A stretch of DNA of 64,000 bases from Xanthomonas nasturtii (lineage in GTDB: Bacteria > Pseudomonadota > Gammaproteobacteria > Xanthomonadales > Xanthomonadaceae). Numbering within the stretch: the stretch's first letter is position 1; the number at the start of each line of letters is the position of its first letter. The stretch lies in the NCBI RefSeq assembly GCF_001660815.1, contig NZ_LYMI01000089.1:1-64000 (forward strand), read 5' to 3'. Below are positions 1-7,524 of this stretch, in pieces. Below the pieces are notes generated by a model. That model did not search any database. It was not told the DNA's origin and saw only the letters and a program-made list of their open reading frames with translations. Both the position numbers and the translations under genes were made by a program.

Positions 1-93
1 TACATCAGGTACTACAACGAAGACCGGATCAAGTTGAAATTGAACGGCCTGAGCCCGGTAAAGTACCGGCAACAGGCCGAGCTAGCTGTCTGA
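1..93 (+). CDS. IS3-family transposase (OrfB), C-terminal end only
   Basis: The first 30 codons form an open frame ending in TGA; it begins YIRYYNEDRIKLKLNGLSPV and continues with KYRQQ. This is the conserved C-terminus of IS3-family DDE integrase subunits (YNxxRI..KLxGLSPxxYR). The gene is cut by the window edge, so whether the element is intact is unknown. The catalytic DDE residues lie outside the window. Confidence 0.85.
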   Translation, partial: YIRYYNEDRIKLKLNGLSPVKYRQQAELAV

Positions 94-102
94 TCGCCCA
101 AC

Positions 103-127
103 TGTCCAGCTTTTGGGGGTCACTTCA
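103..127 (+). mobile_element. Right terminal inverted repeat of the IS3-family element
   Basis: Ten bases after the transposase stop the sequence reads TGTCCAGCTTTTGGGGGTCA, followed by CTTCA. G-rich ends of the form GGGGTCAxTTCA close many IS3/IS51-type elements. The matching left end is outside the window, so the exact border and the target duplication cannot be fixed. Confidence 0.65.
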
Positions 128-462
128 CCATGGGGGCTCGGTGGCGGCATCCATGCCGCCAACGGTCCCGCAAGCGGCGAGGGCACCGCACCAGACAGTT
201 GGCTGGTGGTTTATTGAAGAAAAGGGGGCGCCGCGCCAGACCGCTACTGGGCGCATGTTGAAAACGTTGCGCGCCGACCCACGTGACTGGTCCTTGCCCG
301 CTCACCGTCGCGGGACCTTGAGCGGCATGGATGCCGCGCCAGAGCCTCCAGGGACGGATTCACGGCGTGTCCTGCGATGGTGGGCGGGCAAGGGCCCTGC
401 AGCCAAGTCGCAGCTCAGCAGCTCTGCAATAGAACAACGTGAAGTAGTTTGGTCAGCCGCTC
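128..462. other. Gene-free stretch beside the IS end, with two palindromes
   Basis: No convincing gene is seen. The stretch holds two 16-base palindromes, GCGGCATCCATGCCGC at 144-159 and GCGGCATGGATGCCGC at 322-337, identical except for complementary central bases (CC versus GG). The second is followed by a segment of the kind (GGGACGGATTCACGGCGTGT, 350-369) that I recall as a recurrent intergenic sequence in Xanthomonas and relatives; that is memory, not a search. Confidence 0.45.
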
Positions 463-729
463 TTACTCGGCAGCAGGCGCGGCGTCGGTCTTGGTGTCCA
501 GGTAATACGCGGCCACCTCGCCCTTGATCTTCATTGTCATCGGGTTGCCGCGACGGTCGCGCGCCTTGCCGACCTGCACCTTGATCCAGCCTTCGCTGAC
601 CGAGTATTCCTCGACGTTGTCGCGTTCGACACCGTTGAAACGCACGCCAACGCCGCGGCTGAGGGCATCTGCATTGTGGAACGGGCTGCGCGCGTCGATG
701 GCCAGGTGATCGGGAGGGGTATCGCTCAT
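463..729 (-). CDS. DUF3297 family protein
   Basis: An 88-residue protein beginning MSDTPPDHLAIDARSPFHNA with the core VGVRFNGVERDNVEEYSVSE and GWIKVQVGKARDRRGNPMT. These are hallmarks of the DUF3297 family, small soluble proteins of unknown function common in proteobacteria. No signal peptide or membrane segment is visible. The ATG at 729 gives the usual family length. The downstream neighbour is the IS end; the divergent neighbour is the acidic protein at 894. Confidence 0.85.
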   Translation of the reverse strand: MSDTPPDHLAIDARSPFHNADALSRGVGVRFNGVERDNVEEYSVSEGWIKVQVGKARDRRGNPMTMKIKGEVAAYYLDTKTDAAPAAE

Positions 730-893
730 GGGAAAGGCGTCATGGCGGCCAGGATGGCCGTCTTCGGCCGCACAGGATACGGGCCTGCGCCGGGAAGACC
801 AGCCCCGGCGATGCAGGCGCAGGCGCCGAGCGGTTTGCTTGCGCGGCCGCAGGCCTCACACTTTCGCCCTGCAATCCTTGAAGTGAGACCGTG

Positions 894-1445
894 ATGCCCG
901 ACAACAGTGCCGACTACGAAGACGACGAAGGCCTGCAGCCCGAAAGCGACGAGGACGATGTCGACGACCACCCGGCGCGGGTGTGGAATCTGCTGGTGCT
1001 GATCAATCCCGGCGACGAAGACACCGCGCTGGCCCAGTTCGACGCATGGCGCGAAGCGCAGGCCGATGCCGACGACGACGAAGGCGACGACACCTGGTTG
1101 TGGACGCTGAAGGACGTCATCGACTGGCGCTCGGGTTTCTTCGTGGACTGGAAGGACACCGATTCGTTCATCGCCGCCATCGACGAACTCAGCGCGCGCT
1201 GGAACCTGCGCATCGATTGGGGCGGCGACCTGGACGACGAAGACTTCGCCCGCAACCTCGACGTGCCCGATCTGATGGCAGTGGCGTTCGACCGCCTGCG
1301 CGAACACGGCTACTCGCTGTGGAACTGGAACACCGGCGGCGATGCCTATGCCGGCTGGATTGCGCTCAGCCGCGACGATGACGCCCTGCTGGCGCTGACC
1401 TCGTTGCTGGGCGTGGAAGTCCGGCTGGGGAACGAGGCGTTCTGA
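894..1445 (+). CDS. Acidic conserved protein, possibly DUF6630
   Basis: A 183-residue very acidic protein: the first 25 residues are mostly Asp/Glu, and DADDDEGDD recurs near residue 60. The body (RVWNLLVLINPGDEDTALAQ, later DWKDTDSFIAAIDELS and SLWNWNTGGDAYAGW) looks like a folded soluble domain rich in Trp. I tentatively place it in DUF6630; the function is unknown. The ATG at 894 is preceded in frame by a GTG at 891, so the start is uncertain by one codon. No signal peptide. Confidence 0.6.
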   Translation: MPDNSADYEDDEGLQPESDEDDVDDHPARVWNLLVLINPGDEDTALAQFDAWREAQADADDDEGDDTWLWTLKDVIDWRSGFFVDWKDTDSFIAAIDELSARWNLRIDWGGDLDDEDFARNLDVPDLMAVAFDRLREHGYSLWNWNTGGDAYAGWIALSRDDDALLALTSLLGVEVRLGNEAF

Positions 1446-1454
1446 GGGCGGGAA

Positions 1455-1611
1455 GTGGGGAATCGGGAATCGCAAGAGCCGGTTTCCGAGCCTTGGAGCC
1501 TCTGCCTGTCGTCATCGGTCTTTCTCGGGGCGGCGCATCGCAAGCAAGTTCGCTCCCGAACAGGCCGCAGCTCACGACAACCCCACTTTTCCGATTCCCG
1601 ATTCCCCATTC
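1455..1611. repeat. Paired G-rich/C-rich intergenic repeat (GGGAATCGGGAATCG type)
   Basis: GTGGGGAATCGGGAATCG at 1455-1472 faces CCGATTCCCGATTCCCCA from 1591. The two arms are complementary and could form a long hairpin between the convergent genes ending at 1445 and 1610. The same repeat family occurs near 2655, 6863, 25926-26105, and in the atp operon at 43541 and 45089. Confidence 0.7.
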
Positions 1612-1894
1612 ACGGCGACTGACCCCGCGCTTGCGCGCGCGCATTGGCGATCAGCGCCTTGAGCAAGGCCCGATCGGTATGGCGGGAGATCGCGATGGCA
1701 CCGAGCGCGATCGCCTCGATGCGCAGCGGTGCGGGCACGTCGTAGTGCGCGCCGCTGAGTTTGTTCTGGAAGGCGCGGCGGGGAATGCCCAGCCGCGCCG
1801 CCATTGCATGCAGCTCGTCCAGCGTATCGCCGAGCAGGTGCGCCCAGCGCTGATCGCGCCACAGATGCACCGCATCGTCGACGTAGACGGCCAC
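1610..1894 (-). CDS. DUF4031 domain protein
   Basis: A 94-residue protein starting (GTG) MAVYVDDAVHLWRDQRWAHL, with DTLDELHAMAARLGIPRRAF and HYDVPAPLRIEAIALGA. The VYVDD start, a mid-domain DELHAMA and an HYD motif match DUF4031, a small domain of unknown function. The GTG start lies 9 bp after the stop of the upstream acidic protein gene, so the two are probably co-transcribed. ATG alternatives would remove the VYVDD motif, which supports GTG. Confidence 0.75.
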   Translation of the reverse strand: MAVYVDDAVHLWRDQRWAHLLGDTLDELHAMAARLGIPRRAFQNKLSGAHYDVPAPLRIEAIALGAIAISRHTDRALLKALIANARAQARGQSP

Positions 1895-1903
1895 CCGCAG
1901 GCC

Positions 1904-2497
1904 TCAGGCCTTCTTGGACTTCTTCGGCTTCTTGCCGGTGCTATCGCCGTCGGCGTCGTCCGCGACCGCGTCGGAGGCGTCGTCGCTGGCTTTTGCGGCA
2001 CTGTCCTCGTCGCTGGCGGTGTCGTCCTCGGCAGCAGCGTCTTCAGCGGCAGCTTCGGTGCCGGCGTCTTCTGCTGCGTCTTCTGCGTCGGCGTCGCCGT
2101 CTTCATCCGCATCGGCGTTCTGGAACTCGGACACCAGCGTGGTCAGGTATTCCTCGGCGGTCTGGCCTTCGTCGGCGGCCAGGTCGTCGATCATCTGCTG
2201 CAGCTGGGTCGAATATTCCAGCGAGATGGTCTTGCCTTCGGCTTCCTGCAGGTTGGCCAGGTGCTTGAGCATGGCCAGCATCGGCACCGGGTTGTCGGCG
2301 CTGCCCATGGTCTGGCCGCCGATGGACAGCATCCACTCGCTGCCACCTTGCAGGCCGATCGCGGCCACGACGCGGCCGTCGGCATCCTGCAGTACGGCAT
2401 GGTTGGTGACCTGGGGCGCCTGGCCCAGACGGACGATGGGGCGCTTGGGTTGCTGCTTCTTGCGCTTGTCGCGCTTGGCCTTGGAATTACGGGACAC
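1904..2497 (-). CDS. Conserved protein with acidic low-complexity tail
   Basis: A 197-residue protein of unknown function. Residues 1-20 are Lys/Arg-rich (MSRNSKAKRDKRKKQQPKRP). Residues 20-125 look folded (VTNHAVLQDADGRVVAAIGL, then GGQTMGSADNPVPMLAML). Residues 126-185 are almost pure Ala/Asp/Glu, and the end is again Lys-rich (KKPKKSKKA). The charged tails suggest a nucleic-acid or polyanion-associated protein, but that is inference. It precedes the DUF4031 gene by 9 bp. Confidence 0.75.
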   Translation of the reverse strand: MSRNSKAKRDKRKKQQPKRPIVRLGQAPQVTNHAVLQDADGRVVAAIGLQGGSEWMLSIGGQTMGSADNPVPMLAMLKHLANLQEAEGKTISLEYSTQLQQMIDDLAADEGQTAEEYLTTLVSEFQNADADEDGDADAEDAAEDAGTEAAAEDAAAEDDTASDEDSAAKASDDASDAVADDADGDSTGKKPKKSKKA

Positions 2498-2677
2498 GGT
2501 CTTCTCGACGCTGGGAATGGCCGGCCATTCTAGAGCGTGCGCTGCACGATGCGATGAGCAGCGGGAATTGATGGGAGTTTCGGGCCAGGTAACACCAACA
2601 CCGCAAGCGCGCGCACCTGGCGACTGCGGATCGCAACGCCCCGGCTGCCTAGCGAATCCCTAATCCCGAATCGCCAA

Positions 2678-3853
2678 TCATTGCTCCTCCACCGCCACCC
2701 GCGGCACAGCCACCGCCGCTTCGGCTGCTTTGGCAAGTGCGGTGGCCGAAGCCACCTGTGCGCTGGACGACACCCGCGGTGCGGCCGGGCGTGCAGCAGC
2801 CGAGCCGGCCGGCGGCGGGGTCGCCCCCGCGGCGCCTGTCCCGGCCGCGGGCGGCATCGCAGCCGCTGCACGCCCAGCACCGGTCACCGGCGCGCCCACG
2901 CTGGCCGTGCCGGTGGCAGCGGCGCTCAGGTCCGGCACCTGGGTGTCGGCATCGCGCAGCGATTTGCCCAGCGCCACGCCCTGGCCGGCGCCGGCCAGCG
3001 CGGTCTGCTCGGCATCCTGGGTCATCACCACGATGCTGATGCGGCGGTTGATCGGGTTCTGTGGGTTGGTCTTGTCGAACAGTACCGACGAGGACAGCCC
3101 CACCACACGCGTCACCTTGGTATCGGCCATGCCGCCGCCGACCAGCGCACGGCGTGCGGCATTGGCACGGTCGGCGCTGAGTTCCCAGTTGGTGTAGCCG
3201 GTATCGTTGCTGTAGGCGGTGGTGTCGGTATGGCCGGTGATGCTGATGTGGTTGGGCACTTGCGTGATGAACGACGCCAGCTCGCGCAGGATATCCACGG
3301 TGTAGGGCTTGAGCTGGTCGCGGCCGATGTCGAACATCGGGCGGTTCTGCTTGTCCACGATCTGGATGCGCAGACCGTCGGGCGTCAGGTCCAGCAGCAA
3401 CTGGTCCTTGAACGGCTCCAGCGCCTGGCTCTTGTCCATGGCTTCCTTGAGGTCCTGCATCAGCGCTTCCAGGCGCTTCTTGTCCTTGGCACGGCTGTCT
3501 TCGGTGGTATCTGCCGCGTTGTCGCGCTTGCGGCCCATTTCGTCCTTCTGCCCCTTGGCCATGTCGGCGGTGCCGCCGAGCTTGATCATCGAGGTACTGG
3601 CGCCGCCAGGGCCATTCATGCCCGGCGAGGGGGCAGGCGACTTGCCCGACAACGGGCTGGGATTGCGGAAATATTCGGAGATCGCCGCCCGCTGTTCCTT
3701 GGTGGTGGCGGCCATCAGCCACAGCACCAGGAAGAAGGCCATCATCGCGGTCACGAAGTCGGCAAACGCCACTTTCCAGGCGCCGCCATGATGGCCGCCG
3801 CCCTGCACCTTCTTGACCCGTCGGATGACGACGGTGGATTTGCCCTCGGCCAT
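2678..3853 (-). CDS. motB: Flagellar motor stator protein MotB
   Basis: A 391-residue inner-membrane stator subunit. A basic N-terminus is followed by one membrane segment (about 26-48, WKVAFADFVTAMMAFFLVLW) carrying the proton-binding Asp32. After a long Pro/Ser linker comes an OmpA-type peptidoglycan-binding domain (about 160-278) with GHTD at 207-210 and NRRISIV at 269-275. The C-terminal 110 residues are Ala/Pro-rich and make it longer than the roughly 310-residue E. coli protein. It lies 10 bp after motA, so the two are co-transcribed; no other flagellar gene is nearby. Confidence 0.95.
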   Translation of the reverse strand: MAEGKSTVVIRRVKKVQGGGHHGGAWKVAFADFVTAMMAFFLVLWLMAATTKEQRAAISEYFRNPSPLSGKSPAPSPGMNGPGGASTSMIKLGGTADMAKGQKDEMGRKRDNAADTTEDSRAKDKKRLEALMQDLKEAMDKSQALEPFKDQLLLDLTPDGLRIQIVDKQNRPMFDIGRDQLKPYTVDILRELASFITQVPNHISITGHTDTTAYSNDTGYTNWELSADRANAARRALVGGGMADTKVTRVVGLSSSVLFDKTNPQNPINRRISIVVMTQDAEQTALAGAGQGVALGKSLRDADTQVPDLSAAATGTASVGAPVTGAGRAAAAMPPAAGTGAAGATPPPAGSAAARPAAPRVSSSAQVASATALAKAAEAAVAVPRVAVEEQ

Positions 3854-3863
3854 GACCGCGGCC

Positions 3864-4718
3864 CTACTTGATCGTCTTCAGGTGCGTTTCGAAATCGCCG
3901 AAGCTCGGACGCACGTTGGACGGCAGCGTCTTGCGCGCAAATTCCAGCGCAATCTTCGGGTTGTAGCCACGCAGGCATGCCAGCAGCGCGGTCTTGACCG
4001 CTTCGTACATGCGTCCGTCCTGATCGGCACGCGCTTCCATCGCCGCCGACAGCGGCGCCACGAAGCCATAGGCCAGCAAAATGCCCAGGAAGGTGCCCAC
4101 CAGCGCGGCACCGACGTGATGGCCGATCTCTTCGATCGGCCCGCCGATCGAGCCCATGGTGATCACGATGCCGAGCACCGCCGCCACGATGCCGAAGCCG
4201 GGAAGCCCGTCGGACACCTTGCTCAAGGCATGCGAGGGCGCCATTGCCTCGTGGTGATGCTTTTCCAGCTCCAGTTCGAGCAGCGGTTCCAGTTCGTGCG
4301 GTTCGATATTGCTGCCGATCATCAGACGCAGGCAGTCGGTGATGAAGTCCAGCAGGTGATGGTCGGCCACCACCTTGGGGTAGGTGCCGAAGATGGTGCT
4401 GTCCTGCGGTTTTTCGACATGGTCTTCCAGTGCCATGAAGCCGTCGCGACGCGCCTTGTTCAGCAGCTCGTAGATCAGGCTCAAGGTGTCCTTGTAGTCG
4501 TCGGACTTGTACCGCGGACCCTTGAACACGCCCAGCACGTCGGCGATCGTCTCCTTGACGATCTTGGCCGGCGTACTGACCAGAAACGCGCCCAATGCGG
4601 CGCCACCGATGATCATCAGCTCATACGGCTGCCACAACGCGCCCAGCTTTCCGTGCGACAGCACATAGCCGCCGAGGACGCTGACGATGACGACGATGAA
4701 GCCAACGATGATGAGCAT
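3864..4718 (-). CDS. motA: Flagellar motor stator protein MotA
   Basis: A 284-residue proton-channel subunit with four hydrophobic segments (about 1-20, 32-50, 170-190, 200-225). The functional residues known from E. coli fall at the same numbers: Arg90 and Glu98 in the cytoplasmic loop (NKARRDGFMALEDH), Pro173 (GLPGFG) and Pro222 (FVAPLS). It is the first gene of motAB. The roughly 100-bp gap upstream to 4816 would hold the promoter; I do not see a clear flagellar sigma-28 consensus there. Confidence 0.96.
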   Translation of the reverse strand: MLIIVGFIVVIVSVLGGYVLSHGKLGALWQPYELMIIGGAALGAFLVSTPAKIVKETIADVLGVFKGPRYKSDDYKDTLSLIYELLNKARRDGFMALEDHVEKPQDSTIFGTYPKVVADHHLLDFITDCLRLMIGSNIEPHELEPLLELELEKHHHEAMAPSHALSKVSDGLPGFGIVAAVLGIVITMGSIGGPIEEIGHHVGAALVGTFLGILLAYGFVAPLSAAMEARADQDGRMYEAVKTALLACLRGYNPKIALEFARKTLPSNVRPSFGDFETHLKTIK

Positions 4719-4815
4719 GGCGAAGCCGGAAGCAAGCTGGGAGTGCTAGTTGTTTCGGCTTGCGCGGCGGATTCTTGAAGCGGGCGGCGTGAAGATGTGC
4801 GCTGTAACTGAACGA

Positions 4816-5295
4816 TCAGCCGATTGTCGTTGCGGCCTCATGCACGCATTTGACCGCATCGCCGCCTGCCAGCGACAACGTCGCCTCGCCGGCATGTTCC
4901 CGGAACTGGTTGCCGTGGGCGTCGGCCAAGCGCGTACCGGAGGCGGCCTGGGTACCGAGCAAGGTCAGCGTGCGGCCGTCGAGGGTCAGGTGCACGGCAT
5001 CGGTGGCCGGGTCGAGGCGGGTGGTGACGACGCGTTCGCCGCAGTGCCAGGCCACGGCATCCGGGGGCATTGCAGGGGCGGCGTCTGGCGACGCCGGGTT
5101 GGGGGCACGGGGCAGCGGTCCGGTCACGCTGGCGTCCGTCGCGATGTGCGGGGGTCTATCGCGTCCGCTCGCGGTTGTGGCGGGCTGGGGACTTGTCGTG
5201 GGCGCTGGTGCGGCAGGCGGGCTGTCGCCTGCGTCACACCCGGCCAGGGTGGCGGCCAGCAGGCCGACGAGCATCAGGGTCGAGGACGTGTGCAT
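4816..5295 (-). CDS. MliC-type lysozyme-inhibitor lipoprotein
   Basis: A 159-residue lipoprotein. The start at 5295 is set by AGGAG seven bases upstream and by a proper signal sequence (MHTSSTLMLVGLLAATLAGC) with lipobox LAGC, Cys20 being lipidated. A Pro/Ala-rich linker (21-80) leads to a domain starting AWHCGERVVTTRLD (W83, C85) and ending AVKCV, with a SGTRLADAHG motif between. This matches the MliC/PliC inhibitors of c-type lysozyme. Likely role: protection of the periplasmic wall from host lysozyme (family inference). Confidence 0.75.
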   Translation of the reverse strand: MHTSSTLMLVGLLAATLAGCDAGDSPPAAPAPTTSPQPATTASGRDRPPHIATDASVTGPLPRAPNPASPDAAPAMPPDAVAWHCGERVVTTRLDPATDAVHLTLDGRTLTLLGTQAASGTRLADAHGNQFREHAGEATLSLAGGDAVKCVHEAATTIG

Positions 5296-5463
5296 CTGCG
5301 GACTCCTGCCTGGATCGGGCCGTCGCCGGCGCGGCGACGGTTGGGACATGGTGTGGCCGACGATGAAGGTCTGGCGCCGCACAGGGTGCCTTGCGGCGTC
5401 CGTCGGTGCCAGATCGGCGGCGCGCGTGAGCACCACCGCCGCCGGCCGGGATGCTGTCTGGCC

Positions 5464-5928
5464 TCAGGCCGGCTGCGCCTCGGCGCCATCGCGGTGCAAC
5501 GGGTTGGGCAGTGCCTGGCCGTTTTCGGCAAAGCCCAGCGAGACCGAGTTGAGGCAGTGGCGCTCGCCGGTCGGCGGCGGGCCATCCGGGAACACATGGC
5601 CCAGGTGGCTGTCGCAGCGTGCGCAGACGATTTCGGTGCGGATCATGCCGTAGCTGATATCGCGGATCTCGCGCACGTGGGCAGGGTCGTACGGCGCGAA
5701 GAAGCTTGGCCAACCGGTGCCGGACTCGAACTTGGCGCTGGAACGGAACAGTGGCAGACCGCACAGCCGGCAGGTGTAGACCCCGTCCAGCTTGTTGTCC
5801 AGAAACACCCCGCAGAACGGCGCCTCGGTACCGTGGTGCAGCAGTACGCGCTGTTCCTCTTCGCTGAGCCCGGCGATCAGGGCATCGCGCTGGGCGGGGG
5901 AGGGAGGGGTCAGATCGAACTGGCTCAT
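5464..5928 (-). CDS. msrB: Peptide-methionine (R)-S-oxide reductase
   Basis: A 154-residue cytoplasmic enzyme that reduces the R epimer of methionine sulfoxide in oxidised proteins. Zinc ligands are Cys53/Cys56 (CRLC) and Cys102/Cys105 (CARC); the catalytic Cys125 lies in [16 protein letters not shown] (69-76) and GHVFPDG are family signatures. No msrA domain is fused. The start MSQFDL at 5928 gives normal length; upstream in-frame ATGs add non-conserved sequence. Regulation is not evident. Confidence 0.95.
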   Translation of the reverse strand: MSQFDLTPPSPAQRDALIAGLSEEEQRVLLHHGTEAPFCGVFLDNKLDGVYTCRLCGLPLFRSSAKFESGTGWPSFFAPYDPAHVREIRDISYGMIRTEIVCARCDSHLGHVFPDGPPPTGERHCLNSVSLGFAENGQALPNPLHRDGAEAQPA

Positions 5929-6269
5929 AGGGCTCTCGCATACGCGCGCTGGCGGCGTGCCGGCGTCTGCTCCAGTGATGTGGGCACTGCGCGGGTGGTT
6001 CAACCGGCTGACGTGTTCACGAAGTCACGCGTGCGCTGGGCAGCCCGAGGCTTCGCACGTACCCTCATCCGGCGCTGCGCGCCACCTTCTCCCCCATGAA
6101 GGAGGACAATGTCCCGGCGGGAGAAGGGAATCCAGCCTGCGGGGAGATTGGCGTCTTCGCACTGCAACGACGTAACGAAAGCGTTCATCCCCTGGCGGGT
6201 GGCACGCATTGCCGCAACGTATCTGCGCCCCCATCGACTAACCACTCCCGATCAATCACGGTGACTGTC
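5929..6269. other. Gene-free divergent region with repeat element
   Basis: This stretch separates msrB (minus) from the small secreted protein (plus) and must hold both promoters. It contains one copy of the GGGAGAAGG palindromic repeat (6058-6128). No coding frame in it is convincing. Confidence 0.5.
6058..6128 (-). repeat. Palindromic intergenic repeat, CTTCTCCC...GGGAGAAG, copy 1
   Basis: The core CGTACCCTCATCCGGCGCTG followed by CCTTCTCCC and then CGGGAGAAGGG resembles copies at 9922-9970 and 15993-16040 in the opposite orientation. This copy has an enlarged loop (about 25 bases) between the CTTCTCCC and GGGAGAAG arms. All three copies are intergenic. Confidence 0.75.
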
Positions 6270-6698
6270 ATGGCGATCCATTCTTCAATGCGCGGCGTGC
6301 TGTTCTGCGGTCTGCTGGCGATGGCCGGCGCGGCGGTGGCGCAGTCGGCCACCACTACGCGCTCGTCCAATACGCTGCAGCCCATCACCACGCCGACACC
6401 GGTTCAGCCCACTGTGACGCCGCCGCGCGCGGTGCAGCCGGCTCCCGCCGCTGCGCCAGTGCCTTCGCAATTGGGTCAACGTCCGGTTGCCCCGACCATT
6501 CCTACCCGGGGGCCGGCACAGACACCGGTGGCGCCTGCCGGCAGCCAGGTGTCGCCGATCACGCCGATGGTCTACGACCGCAATGGCCGCTTGCTGCAGG
6601 GCATGCAACCGGCCGGCGCCAACCGGGTGCTGGATACCAAGACCGGCCGCTATTACGACGCGGTGCCGGCGGGCGATGGCATGCGCGTGGTGCGCTGA
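6270..6698 (+). CDS. Small secreted Pro-rich protein
   Basis: A 142-residue protein of unknown function. The start at 6270 gives a signal peptide (MAIHSSMRGVLFCGLLAMAG, cleaved after about AVA-Q). The mature part is a Pro/Thr/Ala/Gln-rich linker (residues 30-95) ending in a small conserved-looking tail (MVYDRNGRLLQGMQPAGANR and GRYYDAVPAGDGMRVV). It is probably periplasmic. An alternative start six codons downstream (MRGVLF) would also give a signal peptide. Confidence 0.65.
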   Translation: MAIHSSMRGVLFCGLLAMAGAAVAQSATTTRSSNTLQPITTPTPVQPTVTPPRAVQPAPAAAPVPSQLGQRPVAPTIPTRGPAQTPVAPAGSQVSPITPMVYDRNGRLLQGMQPAGANRVLDTKTGRYYDAVPAGDGMRVVR

Positions 6699-6812
6699 CG
6701 ATAGCGTGCGTGTTGTAGATCACCTGCACATATCGCCCATCACAACCGGCTTGCCACCCAGCTCCCGTGCTTTTGAAAATTGCCTGCCACGCAGCAGGCG
6801 ATATTTTTGCAG

Positions 6813-6890
6813 CCCGCACACCCGCACACCCGCACACCCGCACACCCGCACACCCGCACATTCCCAATCCCCAATCCCCAATCCCCAATC
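6813..6890. repeat. Two adjacent short tandem repeats
   Basis: Six perfect copies of the 8-mer CCCGCACA (6813-6860) are followed directly by four perfect copies of the 7-mer CCCAATC (6863-6890). The array ends 7 bp before the stop codon of the Lrp-type regulator, in its 3' flank. The second unit belongs to the G-rich repeat family seen elsewhere in the window. Such arrays are prone to slippage. Confidence 0.9.
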
Positions 6891-6896
6891 CCCGAT

Positions 6897-7376
6897 TCAA
6901 TCGGCAATCGGCAACGCCAGCGTCTCCTTGACCTCTTCCATCACGATGTAGCTCTTGGATTCGCGCACATGCGGCATGGTCAGCAAGGTGCTGCCGAGCA
7001 GCTTGCGGTAGGAGGCCATCTCGCTGATGCGCGCCTTGAGCAGGTAGTCGAAATCGCCGGACACCAGATGGCACTCCAGCACGTTGGGCAGCTTCAGCGC
7101 GGCGCGGCGGAATTCTTCGAAGATGTCGCCGGATTTGTAGGCCAGGCTGATCTCCACGAACACCAGCAGGCTGGCCTTGAGGTAGTGCGGGTCCAGCCGC
7201 GCGTAGTAGCCGGTGATGGCGCCGTCGCGCTCCAGCCGGCGCACGCGCTCGGTGCACGGTGTGGTGGACAGGCCCACTCGCTCGCCCAGTTCAGTGAACG
7301 AAATCCGCCCCTCCTGCTGCAGGATGCGCAGGATCTTGCGGTCGATCTTGTCCAGCTCGCGGGCGCGGGTGGTCAT
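6897..7376 (-). CDS. Lrp/AsnC-family regulator, probable dad regulator
   Basis: A 159-residue transcription factor. The N-terminal winged helix-turn-helix (residues 8-60, [20 protein letters not shown] then [14 protein letters not shown]) is followed by an AsnC ligand-binding domain (65-150, with [12 protein letters not shown]). It is divergent from dadA with a shared 148-bp promoter region; in pseudomonads and enterics a Lrp-type protein (DadR/Lrp) activates dadAX in response to alanine. By context this is the local activator of dadA-dadX. Its 3' end abuts tandem repeats. Confidence 0.85.
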   Translation of the reverse strand: MTTRARELDKIDRKILRILQQEGRISFTELGERVGLSTTPCTERVRRLERDGAITGYYARLDPHYLKASLLVFVEISLAYKSGDIFEEFRRAALKLPNVLECHLVSGDFDYLLKARISEMASYRKLLGSTLLTMPHVRESKSYIVMEEVKETLALPIAD

Positions 7377-7524
7377 GGGGTCTGTCTCGGCGAGGTTTGG
7401 CAGGAAGTTTCACTGCAAAGGCGTGCCGATTCCAGAAATGGCACTGCCTGGCTCGCAATATACTGCGGCTAACTATCCCCCTCAGCGTCTTGTTGTGGGG
7501 GAATGCCCTTTTCAGGAGAACGAC

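Noticed and set aside
4750-6099. Plus-strand open frame of 449 codons across the lipoprotein and msrB genes
   Set aside because: It is antisense to two genes with clear family motifs and lipobox/zinc-site residues; the long frame is a by-product of high GC at third positions.
6813-6890. Possible CRISPR-like array
   Set aside because: The units are 7-8 bp perfect tandem repeats without spacers, so this is a simple satellite.
7439-7458. TGGCAC upstream of dadA as a sigma-54 promoter
   Set aside because: The GC that should lie 10 bp after the GG is shifted, so the -12 element is missing; a Lrp-activated sigma-70 promoter is more likely.
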